DNA of 64,000 bases from Frigoribacterium sp. CG_9.8 (GCF_015751965.1 NZ_JADOVH010000001.1:868001-932000), one strand, 5' to 3'; positions 48,236 through 57,147 are shown, numbered from the stretch's first letter. A program made the numbers and translations. The notes: generated by a model from the letters alone, not told the origin.

Positions 48236-49213
48236 CTACGGTACGAGCAGCAGTTTGCCAATGTGCTCTGACGATTCCATCCGGTGGTGTGCCAGTGCGG
48301 CGTCCGCGAGGGCAAAGCGACTGTCGATCACGGGATGCACCTGTCCGCTCAGCACGAGCGGCCACACATTTTTTCGCACGCTCGCGACGATCTCGTCCTT
48401 CTCCGCGGCGGTTCGCGCACGCAGAGTCGACCCGTGGATCGACAGCCACCGGCGCATCACCAGCGCGAAATCGAGTGTGCCAGTCTCCCCGCTGAGGTTG
48501 CCAACGTTGACCAGCCGCCCGTGTGGTGCGAGTGAGCGCAGGTTGCGGTCTAGGTAGGCGCCGCCGATCGAATCGAGGATCACGTCGACTCCCCTGCCCT
48601 CGGTGGCGGTTATCAGTTCGTGTGCAAAATCCGACTGGCGGTAGTCGATCAGGATCTCCGCGCCGAGTCGTTCACATGCGGCGAGCTTGGCGGAAGATCC
48701 CGCGGTGACCGCGACGAGAGAGCCGAACGCGCGGGCCAGCTGGATGGCGATCGTGCCGATTCCGCTCGAACCGCCATGCACGAGCAGAGTCTCGCCAGAG
48801 CGGAGGCCCGCGGTGAGAAAGACGTTCGACCAGACAGTGGCGATGGCCTCGGGCAAGCCAGCGGCATCCACCAGATCGAGGGAATCCGGCACGGGCAGAA
48901 GCTGTCCGGCAGCCGCGACGGCGAGGGATGCGTAACCCCCACCGGGCAGCAGTGCGCACACGCGGTCGCCTACAGCCCAGTCGTTCACCCCGGTGCCAAG
49001 CGAGCGGATGATGCCCGACACCTCCATGCCCGGCAGGGGGGAAGCACCCGGCGGCGGCGGGTAATGGCCCTCGCGCTGGCTCACATCGGCGCGGTTGACC
49101 CCTGCCGCTGCGACGTCGATCAGCACCTCTCCGTGGCCGGGGGATACATCGGGAAGGCGGGTGTAGACCAGAGCGTCCACACCCCCGGGGCTGGGGACAG
49201 TGATGGCGTGCAT
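48236..49213 (-). CDS. Zinc-independent quinone oxidoreductase (MDR, PIG3-like)
   Basis: NADPH-dependent quinone or enone reductase of 325 residues. The start MHAITVPSPGGVDALVY and NRADVSQREGHYPPPPGASP are typical of the QOR/PIG3 branch; the cofactor loop is LVHGGSSGIGTIAIQLARAF, then VILDSIGGAYLDRNLRSLAP. ATG 49213 with a leaderless-type box upstream. It is convergent with the M20 gene (1 nt between stops) and divergent from the 189-residue protein. Confidence 0.92.
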   Translation of the reverse strand: MHAITVPSPGGVDALVYTRLPDVSPGHGEVLIDVAAAGVNRADVSQREGHYPPPPGASPLPGMEVSGIIRSLGTGVNDWAVGDRVCALLPGGGYASLAVAAAGQLLPVPDSLDLVDAAGLPEAIATVWSNVFLTAGLRSGETLLVHGGSSGIGTIAIQLARAFGSLVAVTAGSSAKLAACERLGAEILIDYRQSDFAHELITATEGRGVDVILDSIGGAYLDRNLRSLAPHGRLVNVGNLSGETGTLDFALVMRRWLSIHGSTLRARTAAEKDEIVASVRKNVWPLVLSGQVHPVIDSRFALADAALAHHRMESSEHIGKLLLVP

Positions 49214-49219
49214 CCCTGA

Positions 49220-49225
49220 ACGCTA
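49220..49225 (-). promoter_or_regulatory. Candidate -10 box for leaderless quinone oxidoreductase mRNA
   Basis: Minus-strand TAGCGT ends 6 nt before ATG 49213. Confidence 0.5.
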
Positions 49226-49242
49226 CGCCCAGTGCGAGCAAC

Positions 49243-49248
49243 TAGGTT
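49243..49248 (+). promoter_or_regulatory. Candidate -10 box for leaderless 189-residue protein mRNA
   Basis: TAGGTT ends 7 nt before ATG 49256; only 17 bp separate it from the divergent box at 49220. Confidence 0.5.
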
Positions 49249-49255
49249 AGAGATC

Positions 49256-49825
49256 ATGCCTCTTGCACCGGATGCCGCCGCCCTTGCCGAGCTGCTCCCG
49301 GGCACCTGGCGTGTGGGTGCCACCAACTTTCCCCTCTGGCTCAGCGGTGATCGCCACCGCCCGCGGTTCAACTACGAGCTAAAGACCGCTGACCCGCTGG
49401 TGCTGCACGACACGGTCACCTACACAACCGCGCAGGGGGTGGAAAAAATTGTTCCCGGTGTTGATCGACTGCGCACGGATCGGCCGCGCAGGAACCAACG
49501 TAAAGGCGACCAGCACGGTGTTGACCAGAACGGTGTTGACCAGAACGGTGTTGACCAGAACGGTGGCAACATCTTCGTCTGGCGTGGTACCGGTCTCTTG
49601 CGCTTCGTCACCAGTCGCTGGGCTGTCGTCGGCGCAACGGAAGATTCGAACGTAATGGTGATCCGTTTCGTGAAGTCGAAGCTGACTCCGGCGGGGGTCG
49701 ACGTGGTCCTGCGGGAGGGCACCGATTCGCACGCCTTCCGCACTCAGGTGACCGGGCTTTCCAGCACCCTCGGCCTCACCCACGGTGAGCTGGCGAGTCT
49801 CACCTGGCTGGAGTTCACCGACTGA
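49256..49825 (+). CDS. Hypothetical lipocalin-like protein with internal repeat
   Basis: A 189-residue soluble protein of unknown function from ATG 49256. The LPGTWRVGATNFPLWLSGD start and alternating strands (FNYELKTADPLVLHDTVTYT; FVWRGTGLLRFVTSRWAVVG; MVIRFVKSKLTPAGVDVVLR) suggest a small beta-barrel of the lipocalin/FABP kind. A basic, Gln/Asn-rich loop with NGVDQ repeated (residues about 87-104) interrupts the strands, which looks like a recent insert. The divergent oxidoreductase gives no clear functional link. Confidence 0.7.
   Translation: MPLAPDAAALAELLPGTWRVGATNFPLWLSGDRHRPRFNYELKTADPLVLHDTVTYTTAQGVEKIVPGVDRLRTDRPRRNQRKGDQHGVDQNGVDQNGVDQNGGNIFVWRGTGLLRFVTSRWAVVGATEDSNVMVIRFVKSKLTPAGVDVVLREGTDSHAFRTQVTGLSSTLGLTHGELASLTWLEFTD
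49514..49567 (+). repeat. 15-bp in-frame tandem repeat, 3.5 copies
   Basis: Units cacggtgttgaccag, aacggtgttgaccag, aacggtgttgaccag and partial aacggtggc encode GVDQN-type repeats in the 189-residue protein. Confidence 0.9.
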
Positions 49826-49848
49826 CCTGGCTGACCTGGCTGACCTGG
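49822..49848. repeat. 9-bp tandem repeat, 3 copies, at the stop codon
   Basis: ctgacctgg occurs three times, then ctgaccaag. The first unit contains the stop codon TGA (49823-49825) of the upstream gene. It fills the 49-nt convergent gap. Confidence 0.85.
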
Positions 49849-49874
49849 CTGACCAAGCTGCACCGGTTGGTTCG

Positions 49875-50813
49875 TCAGGCCCGGCTGTAGCCCAGTGCGT
49901 GAAGCACGGCCCGCGGGCGTTCGACCGCCCCAAAATGACCGCAGTCCGGGATGACTATGCGGATGCTCGACGGCAGTAGCCGCCCGAGATGGTCGAGATC
50001 CTCCCTGGTCACAAAAACATCGCGGTCGCCTTTGGTCGCCCGCACCGGACATTCGATCCGCGCCCACTGCCTATCCGCGTCATAGCCTTTGGTCACGCGC
50101 GTCGCTGTTGCAAAGGATCGTGGACGTATCTCATCGGCGAGGGCACGGCCCTGGGATCGCGGTATCGCCAGCCAGTGTCGGAACAGCGGGAAGGTCACCG
50201 GGCGCATCAGTCCGATAGCTCTGATGCCGCGCGCAAGTGCCGGCCCGAGGGGGCCGAGCGCGGCGAGCAGTTGCATCACCCGCCAGAGCATTGTGAATCC
50301 TGGTAGCTCATGAAAGCGACGTACCGGATGCTCGACGCTGTGGATGACCGAGAAAGTCGTGCCCGACACCATCCCGACCGACAGCACGGCCTGGGGCCAG
50401 ATCGAGGCCATGTGCAGGGCGATGAACCCGCCGAGGGAGTGGCCGACGAGATCCCACTCGGTGTACCCGAGCTCTTCAGCCATGTCTTTCACCAATGAGC
50501 AGATCGCGAACACCGGGTCGGCGACCGTGCCAGCCGCCAGTGTCGCCTCGCCCCAGCCCGGTAGATCGAAGACAACGATGTCACCGAGATCGATGCCGTC
50601 TGCTGCCGCAGCCTGCAGCAGGGGAGTCCAGGTGGTCCACGATCCGGCCGCCCCGTGCAGAAACAGGGTCGCTCGCGTTGACGTGCGACGTGCGGGATGT
50701 CGCGCCACGCAGGTGCCAAGTGGGCTCGAGACCGTTGTGGTGATGAGACCGAGTGCCCTGGCATCCTGCAGCAGTTCAAACGGCGCGTATTCTTCGAGCA
50801 TTACGGTGCTCAC
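49875..50813 (-). CDS. Alpha/beta hydrolase
   Basis: A 312-residue hydrolase from GTG 50813. TLFLHGAAGSWTTWTPLL is the oxyanion-hole segment, VVFDLPGWGEATL follows, DLVGHSLGGFIAL is the nucleophile elbow (Ser about residue 128), CPVRATKGDRDVFV the acid region and VIPDCGHFGAVERP the catalytic His. It overlaps the FUSC transporter stop (GTGA), so both are in one transcript; the transporter may export or handle a related aromatic compound. Substrate unknown. Confidence 0.87.
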   Translation of the reverse strand: MSTVMLEEYAPFELLQDARALGLITTTVSSPLGTCVARHPARRTSTRATLFLHGAAGSWTTWTPLLQAAAADGIDLGDIVVFDLPGWGEATLAAGTVADPVFAICSLVKDMAEELGYTEWDLVGHSLGGFIALHMASIWPQAVLSVGMVSGTTFSVIHSVEHPVRRFHELPGFTMLWRVMQLLAALGPLGPALARGIRAIGLMRPVTFPLFRHWLAIPRSQGRALADEIRPRSFATATRVTKGYDADRQWARIECPVRATKGDRDVFVTREDLDHLGRLLPSSIRIVIPDCGHFGAVERPRAVLHALGYSRA

Positions 50814-51850
50814 GCGGCATCCTCCCCGATGATGACCTCGCGCACCCGGCGCAAGTCTTCGAGCAGTGAGCCGACCAGTATCCAGTTGTCGGGATCGGGA
50901 GGGGCGATCGTCAACGGAGCCGTGAGCGCGGGTAGCTCTGCCGTGATCGGTGCGGGTTCGACGGTCGGTGCGTCGTAGGCCAGCAGGCGCAGGTCGTGGG
51001 CTGCCCGGTCGAGTTCACCCGCGATCGAAGCGACAAATGAATCGTCGACGAGGCGAGGGTCGTAGTTGTCATGCAGTGCGCGTGCCATGCCGGTGACTCG
51101 GGTCACGAGACTGCCGAGCGTTTCCAGCAGATCACGATCGTGCTCGAGCCGTTCGCGGTAGCGTCTTCGTCGTGGATTGAGCATGAGGGATTCATCTGCA
51201 CGCACCAGCGCATCGGTTGCGGAGTGGCTTCGCCCCGGCAGCTCGCGTGCGGCCGCGAGCATCGCGTGCAGTTGCGCCCCAGTCTGCGGCGTGCGCAGCG
51301 CCGATGCGAAGGATGACAGAGTGTCAGCAACCTTGTCTGCGAGGCGCACAACGGAATCGTGAGCAGGCGTGAGCAGCACCGGTGGCACGATGACGGCGTT
51401 GACAGCCAACCCGACGCTTGCGCCGATCACCGTCTCGATCACCCGATCGATCGCGTACCCGGGAGTGTTCGCGCCGATCGCGATCACAAGCATCGCGCTG
51501 ATCGGAATCTGATTGGCTGAGCCAGGCGAGAGGCGCAGCGCCCAGGCGACCAGGAGGGAGACGACGATGATGCCGAGCACGATCCAGCTCGAGTTGCCGA
51601 ACAGGATGCCGGCGGCATAGGCCATGACGACCCCGAAAATAACCCCGACGCTGCGTTCGATTCCCTTGGCGAGAGACTGGTTCACACTCGGCTGAACCAC
51701 GAGAAGGGCGGCGATTGCAGCGAAGATCGGCAACGGCTGACCGAGCGTTACGACACAGAGAAGCCAGGCGATGATGGCAGCGACGGAGGTTTTGAGCACT
51801 TGGAGCAGTGGGCTGCGAGAGGAGGCGCGCAGCGAGGCCATCAGTCGCAT
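50810..51850 (-). CDS. FUSC-family membrane protein (aromatic acid exporter-like)
   Basis: A 346-residue protein with six N-terminal membrane segments (about 15-165; for example KTSVAAIIAWLLCVVTLGQP and VVMAYAAGILFGNSSW) and a cytoplasmic C-terminal half, as in the FUSC/ArAE exporter family. The Pro-rich turn TLGQPLPIFAAIAALLVVQP is characteristic. ATG 51850 has a leaderless-type -10 (51857). It is co-transcribed with the alpha/beta hydrolase at 50813. Confidence 0.88.
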   Translation of the reverse strand: MRLMASLRASSRSPLLQVLKTSVAAIIAWLLCVVTLGQPLPIFAAIAALLVVQPSVNQSLAKGIERSVGVIFGVVMAYAAGILFGNSSWIVLGIIVVSLLVAWALRLSPGSANQIPISAMLVIAIGANTPGYAIDRVIETVIGASVGLAVNAVIVPPVLLTPAHDSVVRLADKVADTLSSFASALRTPQTGAQLHAMLAAARELPGRSHSATDALVRADESLMLNPRRRRYRERLEHDRDLLETLGSLVTRVTGMARALHDNYDPRLVDDSFVASIAGELDRAAHDLRLLAYDAPTVEPAPITAELPALTAPLTIAPPDPDNWILVGSLLEDLRRVREVIIGEDAA

Positions 51851-51856
51851 TTCACA

Positions 51857-51862
51857 ACAATA
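51857..51862 (-). promoter_or_regulatory. Candidate -10 box for leaderless FUSC mRNA
   Basis: Minus-strand TATTGT ends 6 nt before ATG 51850. Confidence 0.5.
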
Positions 51863-51957
51863 TCGGGAGGTGGTTGATCGCCAGCGCGATCATCAGCACA
51901 GGGATGAGAAATGCGGCATCCTGATACCTCTGCTCTGTCACGACCACAGGAGATCCC

Positions 51958-52701
51958 ATGCCCGATACCAGCGCAGTTCGCACCGTCGACATCCCCGGTC
52001 TCGCCGGTGCAAGTGTCGGACTCAGCGGTGAATTTGTCGTTCCCGAGGGAGAGGGTCCATGGCCGGGGGTAGTGCTCGTCCACGAAGCCTTCGGCATCAA
52101 TGATGTGATGCGCCGGCAGGCTGAGCGTTTTGCCCGGGCCGGCTACCTTGCCCTGATGCCCGACCTGTTCACCGAGGGTGGGGCCCGCAAGTGCCTCAAC
52201 CAGACGTTCCGCGAGATCAGCTCAGGCACCGGGCGTTCATTCGCCGACATCGAGTCAGCGAGGCAATTGCTCATCGCTCGGGACGACTGCACGGGTGCGG
52301 TGGGCATCATCGGTTTCTGCATGGGTGGCGGATTCGCGCTGGCCGCAGCGAGCCGTGGCTTTGCTGCCGCTTCTGTCAACTACGGCCGGCTGCCGAAGCT
52401 GCTCGATGAGTCGCTCGTGGGTGCCTGCCCGATCGTGGGCAGCTATGGCGGCACTGACGGTTCTCTCAAGGGTGCTGCGCGCATGCTCGAGGCGTCCCTG
52501 ACCCGGCTGGGAATCGAGCATGATGTGAAGGAGTACCCCGGTGCCGGTCATTCATTTCTGAATGATGCCGAAAGCGGACCCCCGGCGATCCGCTTCCTGT
52601 TCAAACGATTCCTCGGTGCCGGCCCGAACCCCGAGGCTGCGGCCGACGCCTGGTCACGGATCGACACCTTCTTTGCCACGCACCTCACTGTCAAGAACTA
52701 G
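51958..52701 (+). CDS. Dienelactone hydrolase family protein
   Basis: Cys-Asp-His alpha/beta hydrolase of 247 residues. ATG 51958 follows AGGAGA. It has VVLVHEAFGINDVMRRQAER, the Cys nucleophile in IIGFCMGGGFALAAA (about residue 121), SYGGTDGSLKGAARML (Asp), and YPGAGHSFLNDAE (His). Enzymes of this family open dienelactones in chlorocatechol or aromatic breakdown, but the family is broad. Its stop overlaps the GH15 stop by 4 nt (CTAG), so the genes converge. Confidence 0.9.
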   Translation: MPDTSAVRTVDIPGLAGASVGLSGEFVVPEGEGPWPGVVLVHEAFGINDVMRRQAERFARAGYLALMPDLFTEGGARKCLNQTFREISSGTGRSFADIESARQLLIARDDCTGAVGIIGFCMGGGFALAAASRGFAAASVNYGRLPKLLDESLVGACPIVGSYGGTDGSLKGAARMLEASLTRLGIEHDVKEYPGAGHSFLNDAESGPPAIRFLFKRFLGAGPNPEAAADAWSRIDTFFATHLTVKN

Positions 52702-54485
52702 GGCGTTTTCCCGGCAACAGCCGCGGCAATCGCATCTGCGGCCCTCACCAGGGCGAGATGTGACAGTGCCTGCGGAACATTGCCGGCTTGGCGCGACCCG
52801 GCCACATCGTATTCCTCGCTGAGCAACCCGAGGTCGTTGCAGAAGCTCACCAGTCGATCCATGAGGGTGCGCGCGTCGGCGATCCGGCCGCTCCGCGCGT
52901 ACTGCTCGACCAACCAGAAGGAACAGGCGAGGAACGGATGCTCGCCCGCGGGCAGCCCGTCCACTCCCGACTCCGTGCGGTACCGCATGAGAAGGCCGTC
53001 ATGCAGCAACTCCTCCTCGATGGCGGCAACAGTCCCGAGCATCCGCGGATCATCGGCGGAGATGTAGCCGATCTGAGAGAGCAGGAGCAGCGAGGCATCC
53101 ACCCCGGTGCTGCCGTAGTACTGGGTGTAAGTGTTGCGGGAGCGGTCGAAGCCGCGTGATTCGATCTCGGCGCGCACCTCCTCGCGAAGATGGATCCAGC
53201 GCTGAACCGGGCCATCCAGACCGAACTCGGTCACGGCTCGCACGGCACAGTCGAATGCCGCCCAGATCATGGCCCGGGATGAGACGAAGTGACGCTGCGA
53301 ACCGCGGATCTCCCAGATACCGTTGTCGGGACGACGCCAGTTGTCCTCCACATAGGTCATGAGCGCACGCTGCAACGGCCACGAGAATTCATCCTCCACC
53401 ACGCCGAGTTCCCGCGCCGATTTCAGGGCGATCATGACCTCGCCGAATACGTCGCCCTGATACTGCCGCCAGGCGCCATTTCCGGCCCGCACGGGGGAGG
53501 CTCCCTGATAGCCGGGAAGGGTGTCGACCTCCCGCTCGGTCAGGCGGCGTTCCCCGGACAGCCCGTACATGATCTGCACGTCACTGGGATCACCGGCCAC
53601 CGCACGCAGCAGCCAACCACGCCAGGAACTCGCCTCGTCGCGGAATCCGTGTTCGAGCAGCACGTCGAGTGTCAGAGACGCATCACGCAGCCACACGTAG
53701 CGGTAGTCCCAGTTGCGGCTGCCGCCGAACGACTCCGGAAGACTCGTCGTTGCCGCCGCGACAATGCCGCCGGTGTCCTCGTGGGTCAATGCCCGCAGCA
53801 CCAGTAGCGAGCGGTGCACCTCGTCGTGATAGACCGGTGAGGCGATGCAGTGGGATGCCCAGTCCTGCCACCAGCGCAGTGTCTCGTCAAGGCTGTCGCC
53901 CACCACGATGCGGGCGGGAGGTGGCCGGTGTGAGGGGTACCAGGTCATCGAGGCATCCACCGTCTCCCCGGCGGCAACGGTGAATTCGGCAACGTGAGTG
54001 TGGTCGGATGCTCGCAACTCCAGCCCGCGGATGATCACCGCATCGGGGCCGGCGACAGCAACGAGCCCGTGACCGTATTCGTCCGGGGACTGGCGCACCC
54101 AGGGCAGTGCCTGTGCATAGTTGAACCGGATCCGCAGGTCCATCATCATGACCACGCTGCCCCGGATACCGGTGATCCGGCGAATCAGGTCCGCGCGCCG
54201 ATCGCCGTGGGGCATGAAGTCGGTGACCTCCACCTCACCCTCAGCGGTCACCCATCGCGTGACGAGCACGAAGCTGTCCTGAACGTAATGTCGGGATGTC
54301 GACAGCACTTCGCCCGCAGGTGCCAACAGCCACCGTCCGTGGTCCTGTGTACCGAGCAGAGCGCCGAAGGTGGAGGGGGAGTCGAACCGGGGAAAGCAGA
54401 GCCAGTCGATGCTGCCGTCCCGCCCGACCAGAGCAGCGGTGTGGCAATCGCCGATCAGGGCGTAGTCCTCGATGAGCTGAGCCAT
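52698..54485 (-). CDS. Glycoside hydrolase family 15 (trehalase/glucoamylase-like)
   Basis: A 595-residue inverting glycosidase from ATG 54485 with GAAGAG upstream. The N-terminal domain starts QLIEDYALIGDCHTAALVGR and IDWLCFPRFDSPSTFGALLG; the catalytic barrel includes GGSRNWDYRYVWLRDASLTL and a Glu-rich EDNWRRPDNGIWEIRG. In actinobacteria this group is often a cytoplasmic trehalase. No signal peptide is seen. It is divergent from zwf across 31 bp, so glucose release may feed directly into the pentose-phosphate entry (inference). The frame extension to 54572 overlaps zwf. Confidence 0.92.
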   Translation of the reverse strand: MAQLIEDYALIGDCHTAALVGRDGSIDWLCFPRFDSPSTFGALLGTQDHGRWLLAPAGEVLSTSRHYVQDSFVLVTRWVTAEGEVEVTDFMPHGDRRADLIRRITGIRGSVVMMMDLRIRFNYAQALPWVRQSPDEYGHGLVAVAGPDAVIIRGLELRASDHTHVAEFTVAAGETVDASMTWYPSHRPPPARIVVGDSLDETLRWWQDWASHCIASPVYHDEVHRSLLVLRALTHEDTGGIVAAATTSLPESFGGSRNWDYRYVWLRDASLTLDVLLEHGFRDEASSWRGWLLRAVAGDPSDVQIMYGLSGERRLTEREVDTLPGYQGASPVRAGNGAWRQYQGDVFGEVMIALKSARELGVVEDEFSWPLQRALMTYVEDNWRRPDNGIWEIRGSQRHFVSSRAMIWAAFDCAVRAVTEFGLDGPVQRWIHLREEVRAEIESRGFDRSRNTYTQYYGSTGVDASLLLLSQIGYISADDPRMLGTVAAIEEELLHDGLLMRYRTESGVDGLPAGEHPFLACSFWLVEQYARSGRIADARTLMDRLVSFCNDLGLLSEEYDVAGSRQAGNVPQALSHLALVRAADAIAAAVAGKTP

Positions 54486-54504
54486 CTCTTCAGTGTGGCA
54501 GAGG

Positions 54505-54510
54505 TAGCCT
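54505..54510 (+). promoter_or_regulatory. Candidate -10 box for leaderless zwf mRNA
   Basis: TAGCCT ends 6 nt before ATG 54517, which supports that ATG over GTG 54511. Confidence 0.5.
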
Positions 54511-54516
54511 GTGCTG

Positions 54517-55884
54517 ATGGTTGACCGAATCGGCACTCTTGTCATCCTCGGAGCGGGTGGGGACCTCGCCAAGAGGTTGCTGTTGCCCGGCCTCGGCCAG
54601 TTGCTCAGAAGCTCCCGGGGCTACGACCTGCGATTGATCGGAGTGGGATTCGATGCGATGACGGATGCCGAGTGGCGCGACCGTGTCGTCGAATCCTTTG
54701 CCGCCGGTGAAGTCGTCAGCAGCCGGTCGACCGCTGTGGCGACGACTTCGGTCTACCTCCAGGCCGACGTCACGGACCCGGCCGATCTCACCCGCATCCT
54801 TGCTGCAACCACCGGCACACCGGCGCTGTACTTCGCTCTCCCGCCGCAGGTGACTATTGCCTCGATCGCAGCACTCGAGAAGGTCGGCCTCCCGGCGGGC
54901 GCCGTACTCGGCTTGGAGAAGCCGTTCGGTACCGACCTCCGCAGTGCCAGGGCGCTCAACCGGCAACTGGCACGGCTGCTGCCGGAAAAGCACATCCACC
55001 GGGTCGACCACTTTCTCGGAAAGTCGACGGTGCTCAACCTGCTCGGTCTCCGTTTCGCCAACCGCATCTTCGAGCAGGTCTGGAGCGCAGAGCACATCGA
55101 ACGCGTCGACATCGTCTTCGACGAAACCCTGGGTCTGGAGGCACGGGCGGGCTATTACGACACGGCCGGTGCTCTCGTTGACATGATTCAAAGCCATCTG
55201 CTTCTCGTGATGGCGCTCGCCGCCATGGAGCCACCGTCGAGTCTCGATGAGGACGACCTGCGCGGATCGATGGCCCAGGTACTGCGCGCCACTCACGCCT
55301 GGAAAAGCGACCCGGTTGCCGCCGGCCGCCGTGCCCGCTACACGGCTGGCACGATCGATGGCCGAAAACTGCCGGCCTACGTGAACGAGGCCGGAGTGCA
55401 TCAGGAGCTCGACACCGAGACGCTTGCGGAAGTGACCGTCGGGATCGAGAACTGGCGCTGGGCGGGTGTTCCATTCCGACTTAGATCGGGAAAAGCCATC
55501 GCTGAGAGGCGCCAGCAGATCATCGTCACCTTCAAGGATGTGCCGCACCGGCCCTACGGCTTCACCGGTAACCCGGGGCCCGCGCGGCTCACCATCTCTT
55601 TGACCCCGGACAGCATCGGACTCGACCTCAATATCAACGGCGAGGGGGATCCATTCACCCTCGACCGCGTCACGCTCGGCACCGAGTTCGCCGCTGGAGA
55701 ACTCGGACCCTACGGCGAAGTGCTGCACGGGATCCTGAGCGACGATGCGACGCTGTCGGTGCGGGCAGATGCGGTGGAAGAATGTTGGCGCATCGTGGCG
55801 CCGATTCTGTCAACCTGGCGAGCGGGCACGGTGCCGATCGACAGCTATCGCGCGGGGTCCGCTGGGCCGACCGCCTGGCGCTAG
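54517..55884 (+). CDS. zwf: Glucose-6-phosphate dehydrogenase (short form)
   Basis: Oxidises glucose-6-phosphate to 6-phosphogluconolactone with NAD(P). ATG 54517 gives 455 residues, shorter than the usual 480-510. LGAGGDLAKRLLLPGLGQL is the nucleotide-binding start, and HRVDHFLGKSTVLNLLGLRF holds the catalytic His (about residue 165). The C-terminal region (TLGTEFAAGELGPYGEVL, CWRIVAPILSTW) fits the family. The lost length seems to come from shorter loops rather than truncation. It may be a second isoform, because there are no pentose-phosphate neighbours (tkt, tal, opcA) here. Confidence 0.93.
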   Translation: MVDRIGTLVILGAGGDLAKRLLLPGLGQLLRSSRGYDLRLIGVGFDAMTDAEWRDRVVESFAAGEVVSSRSTAVATTSVYLQADVTDPADLTRILAATTGTPALYFALPPQVTIASIAALEKVGLPAGAVLGLEKPFGTDLRSARALNRQLARLLPEKHIHRVDHFLGKSTVLNLLGLRFANRIFEQVWSAEHIERVDIVFDETLGLEARAGYYDTAGALVDMIQSHLLLVMALAAMEPPSSLDEDDLRGSMAQVLRATHAWKSDPVAAGRRARYTAGTIDGRKLPAYVNEAGVHQELDTETLAEVTVGIENWRWAGVPFRLRSGKAIAERRQQIIVTFKDVPHRPYGFTGNPGPARLTISLTPDSIGLDLNINGEGDPFTLDRVTLGTEFAAGELGPYGEVLHGILSDDATLSVRADAVEECWRIVAPILSTWRAGTVPIDSYRAGSAGPTAWR

Positions 55885-55930
55885 CTCTCGGTTCGTGCTT
55901 CCGGTGCCGGACACCGGCCGCGCGGGACCC

Positions 55931-56974
55931 CTACAGAAGCCCCGAGTCGGCCAGTCGCTCGGCGAGGCCCGCGCCATCTGGAGCGTAAACCCACGGAACC
56001 GAACTGCTCGACTGGGCATCCGACTTGCTTCGGCCACCGGCAAGAACCGCCTCGCTGTTCGAGAGTTGGCGGATCGCCACCCCTTCGACGTTCTGGGGGT
56101 GTGCCTCGGTGAACTGGCCGTAAATTTCTTCGTCGTGCTGTCCGTCATCCCCGATCAGCAACCAGCGCATGCCGGGAAACTCGCGCGCAAGACGGGTGAG
56201 CGTGTCGACCTTATGGTTGCGGCCGCTACGGAACCAGCGGTCGTGAGTCGGCCCCCAATCGGTGAGGAGAAGCGGACCAGTGGGGTAGAGGTTGCGCGAC
56301 AGGAAGCGGGTGAGGGTCGGCGCCACATTCCACGCGCCGGTCGAGAGATAGAACACCGGGGCACCCGTGTGCGACCGTGTCAGTCGCTCGTACAGCACCG
56401 CCATGCCCGGAACCGGTCGTCGCGCGTGCTCATCGAGCACAAAAGTGTTCCAGGCGGCGAGGAATGGGCGAGGGAGGGCTGTGACCATCACCGTGTCATC
56501 CACATCCGAGATGATGCCGACGGTCACTGTCGGATCCACGATAAAGACCCGAGCCTCCACCGTCTCCGTCTCATCGGTGCGCAGGGTGATGGTGTGCCAA
56601 CCCGGTTCGAGGTCGACTTCCAGCACCGTGTCGACGACCCCACCGCGGTCGGCGACGACCCGCTGCTCGACCTCCCCGATCCCGATCGTGACCGTCGTGT
56701 CATGCACAGGCACGCTGGTGAAGCTCCGCCATCCGCGGATTTTCTTATAGCGCGGATCATTTCCCTCGGTCGGCCTGGTGAGCAGCACACGGCACAGCAC
56801 CCTCACCCATCCCGGTGCTCCGTAGCCGGCGTAGGGCACAATGGTGGGGATCTGCCCGCGTCGGCGTGCAAATCGCTCCCGCAGGTCGTGTATCGCGTCT
56901 TCGGCACGCGCCGCCAGATGGAGAATCGGCTCTGCTCCGGTCGCGGTCGCTGACGCCTTCGGGGTTCGTGCCAT
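55931..56974 (-). CDS. App1-like phosphatase (DUF2183)
   Basis: HAD-type phosphatidate-phosphatase family protein of 347 residues. The N-terminal region (about 1-160) is a beta-rich domain including VPYAGYGAPGWVRVLCRVLL. The C-terminal catalytic domain has IISDVDDTVMVTALPRP (Asp nucleophile motif DxDxT, about residue 165), YLSTGAWNVAPTL and LIGDDGQHDEEIY. ATG start at 56974. It is convergent with zwf. Role in lipid metabolism is known for the yeast relative; in bacteria it is unproven. Confidence 0.88.
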   Translation of the reverse strand: MARTPKASATATGAEPILHLAARAEDAIHDLRERFARRRGQIPTIVPYAGYGAPGWVRVLCRVLLTRPTEGNDPRYKKIRGWRSFTSVPVHDTTVTIGIGEVEQRVVADRGGVVDTVLEVDLEPGWHTITLRTDETETVEARVFIVDPTVTVGIISDVDDTVMVTALPRPFLAAWNTFVLDEHARRPVPGMAVLYERLTRSHTGAPVFYLSTGAWNVAPTLTRFLSRNLYPTGPLLLTDWGPTHDRWFRSGRNHKVDTLTRLAREFPGMRWLLIGDDGQHDEEIYGQFTEAHPQNVEGVAIRQLSNSEAVLAGGRSKSDAQSSSSVPWVYAPDGAGLAERLADSGLL

Positions 56975-57094
56975 TGCCCAAGTCTTTCACGACTGCGGGT
57001 CGCCCGTGCCTTTCTCGGACCATCGGGGAGTGCATGCGTTTGCATTCGTATCTGTGAAATTCCACAGATCCTGAATTAATCGCAAGAAATACGT

Positions 57095-57111
57095 GCCCCC
57101 GGCTCGGGGGC
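57095..57111. other. Strong GC hairpin in a divergent promoter region
   Basis: GCCCCCG-gct-CGGGGGC forms a 7-bp stem 36 nt upstream of the TetR start. A gtatac palindrome lies just downstream (57118-57123). Either could be part of an operator. Confidence 0.4.
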
Positions 57112-57147
57112 GCGTTAGTATACGTTTTGACCTAAATTGGAGTTGCA

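Noticed and set aside
51852-51941. Short hydrophobic frame (about 29 residues) ending one base before the FUSC start, a possible leader peptide
   Set aside because: No ribosome-binding site, and TATTGT at leaderless spacing suggests that FUSC transcription begins after this frame.
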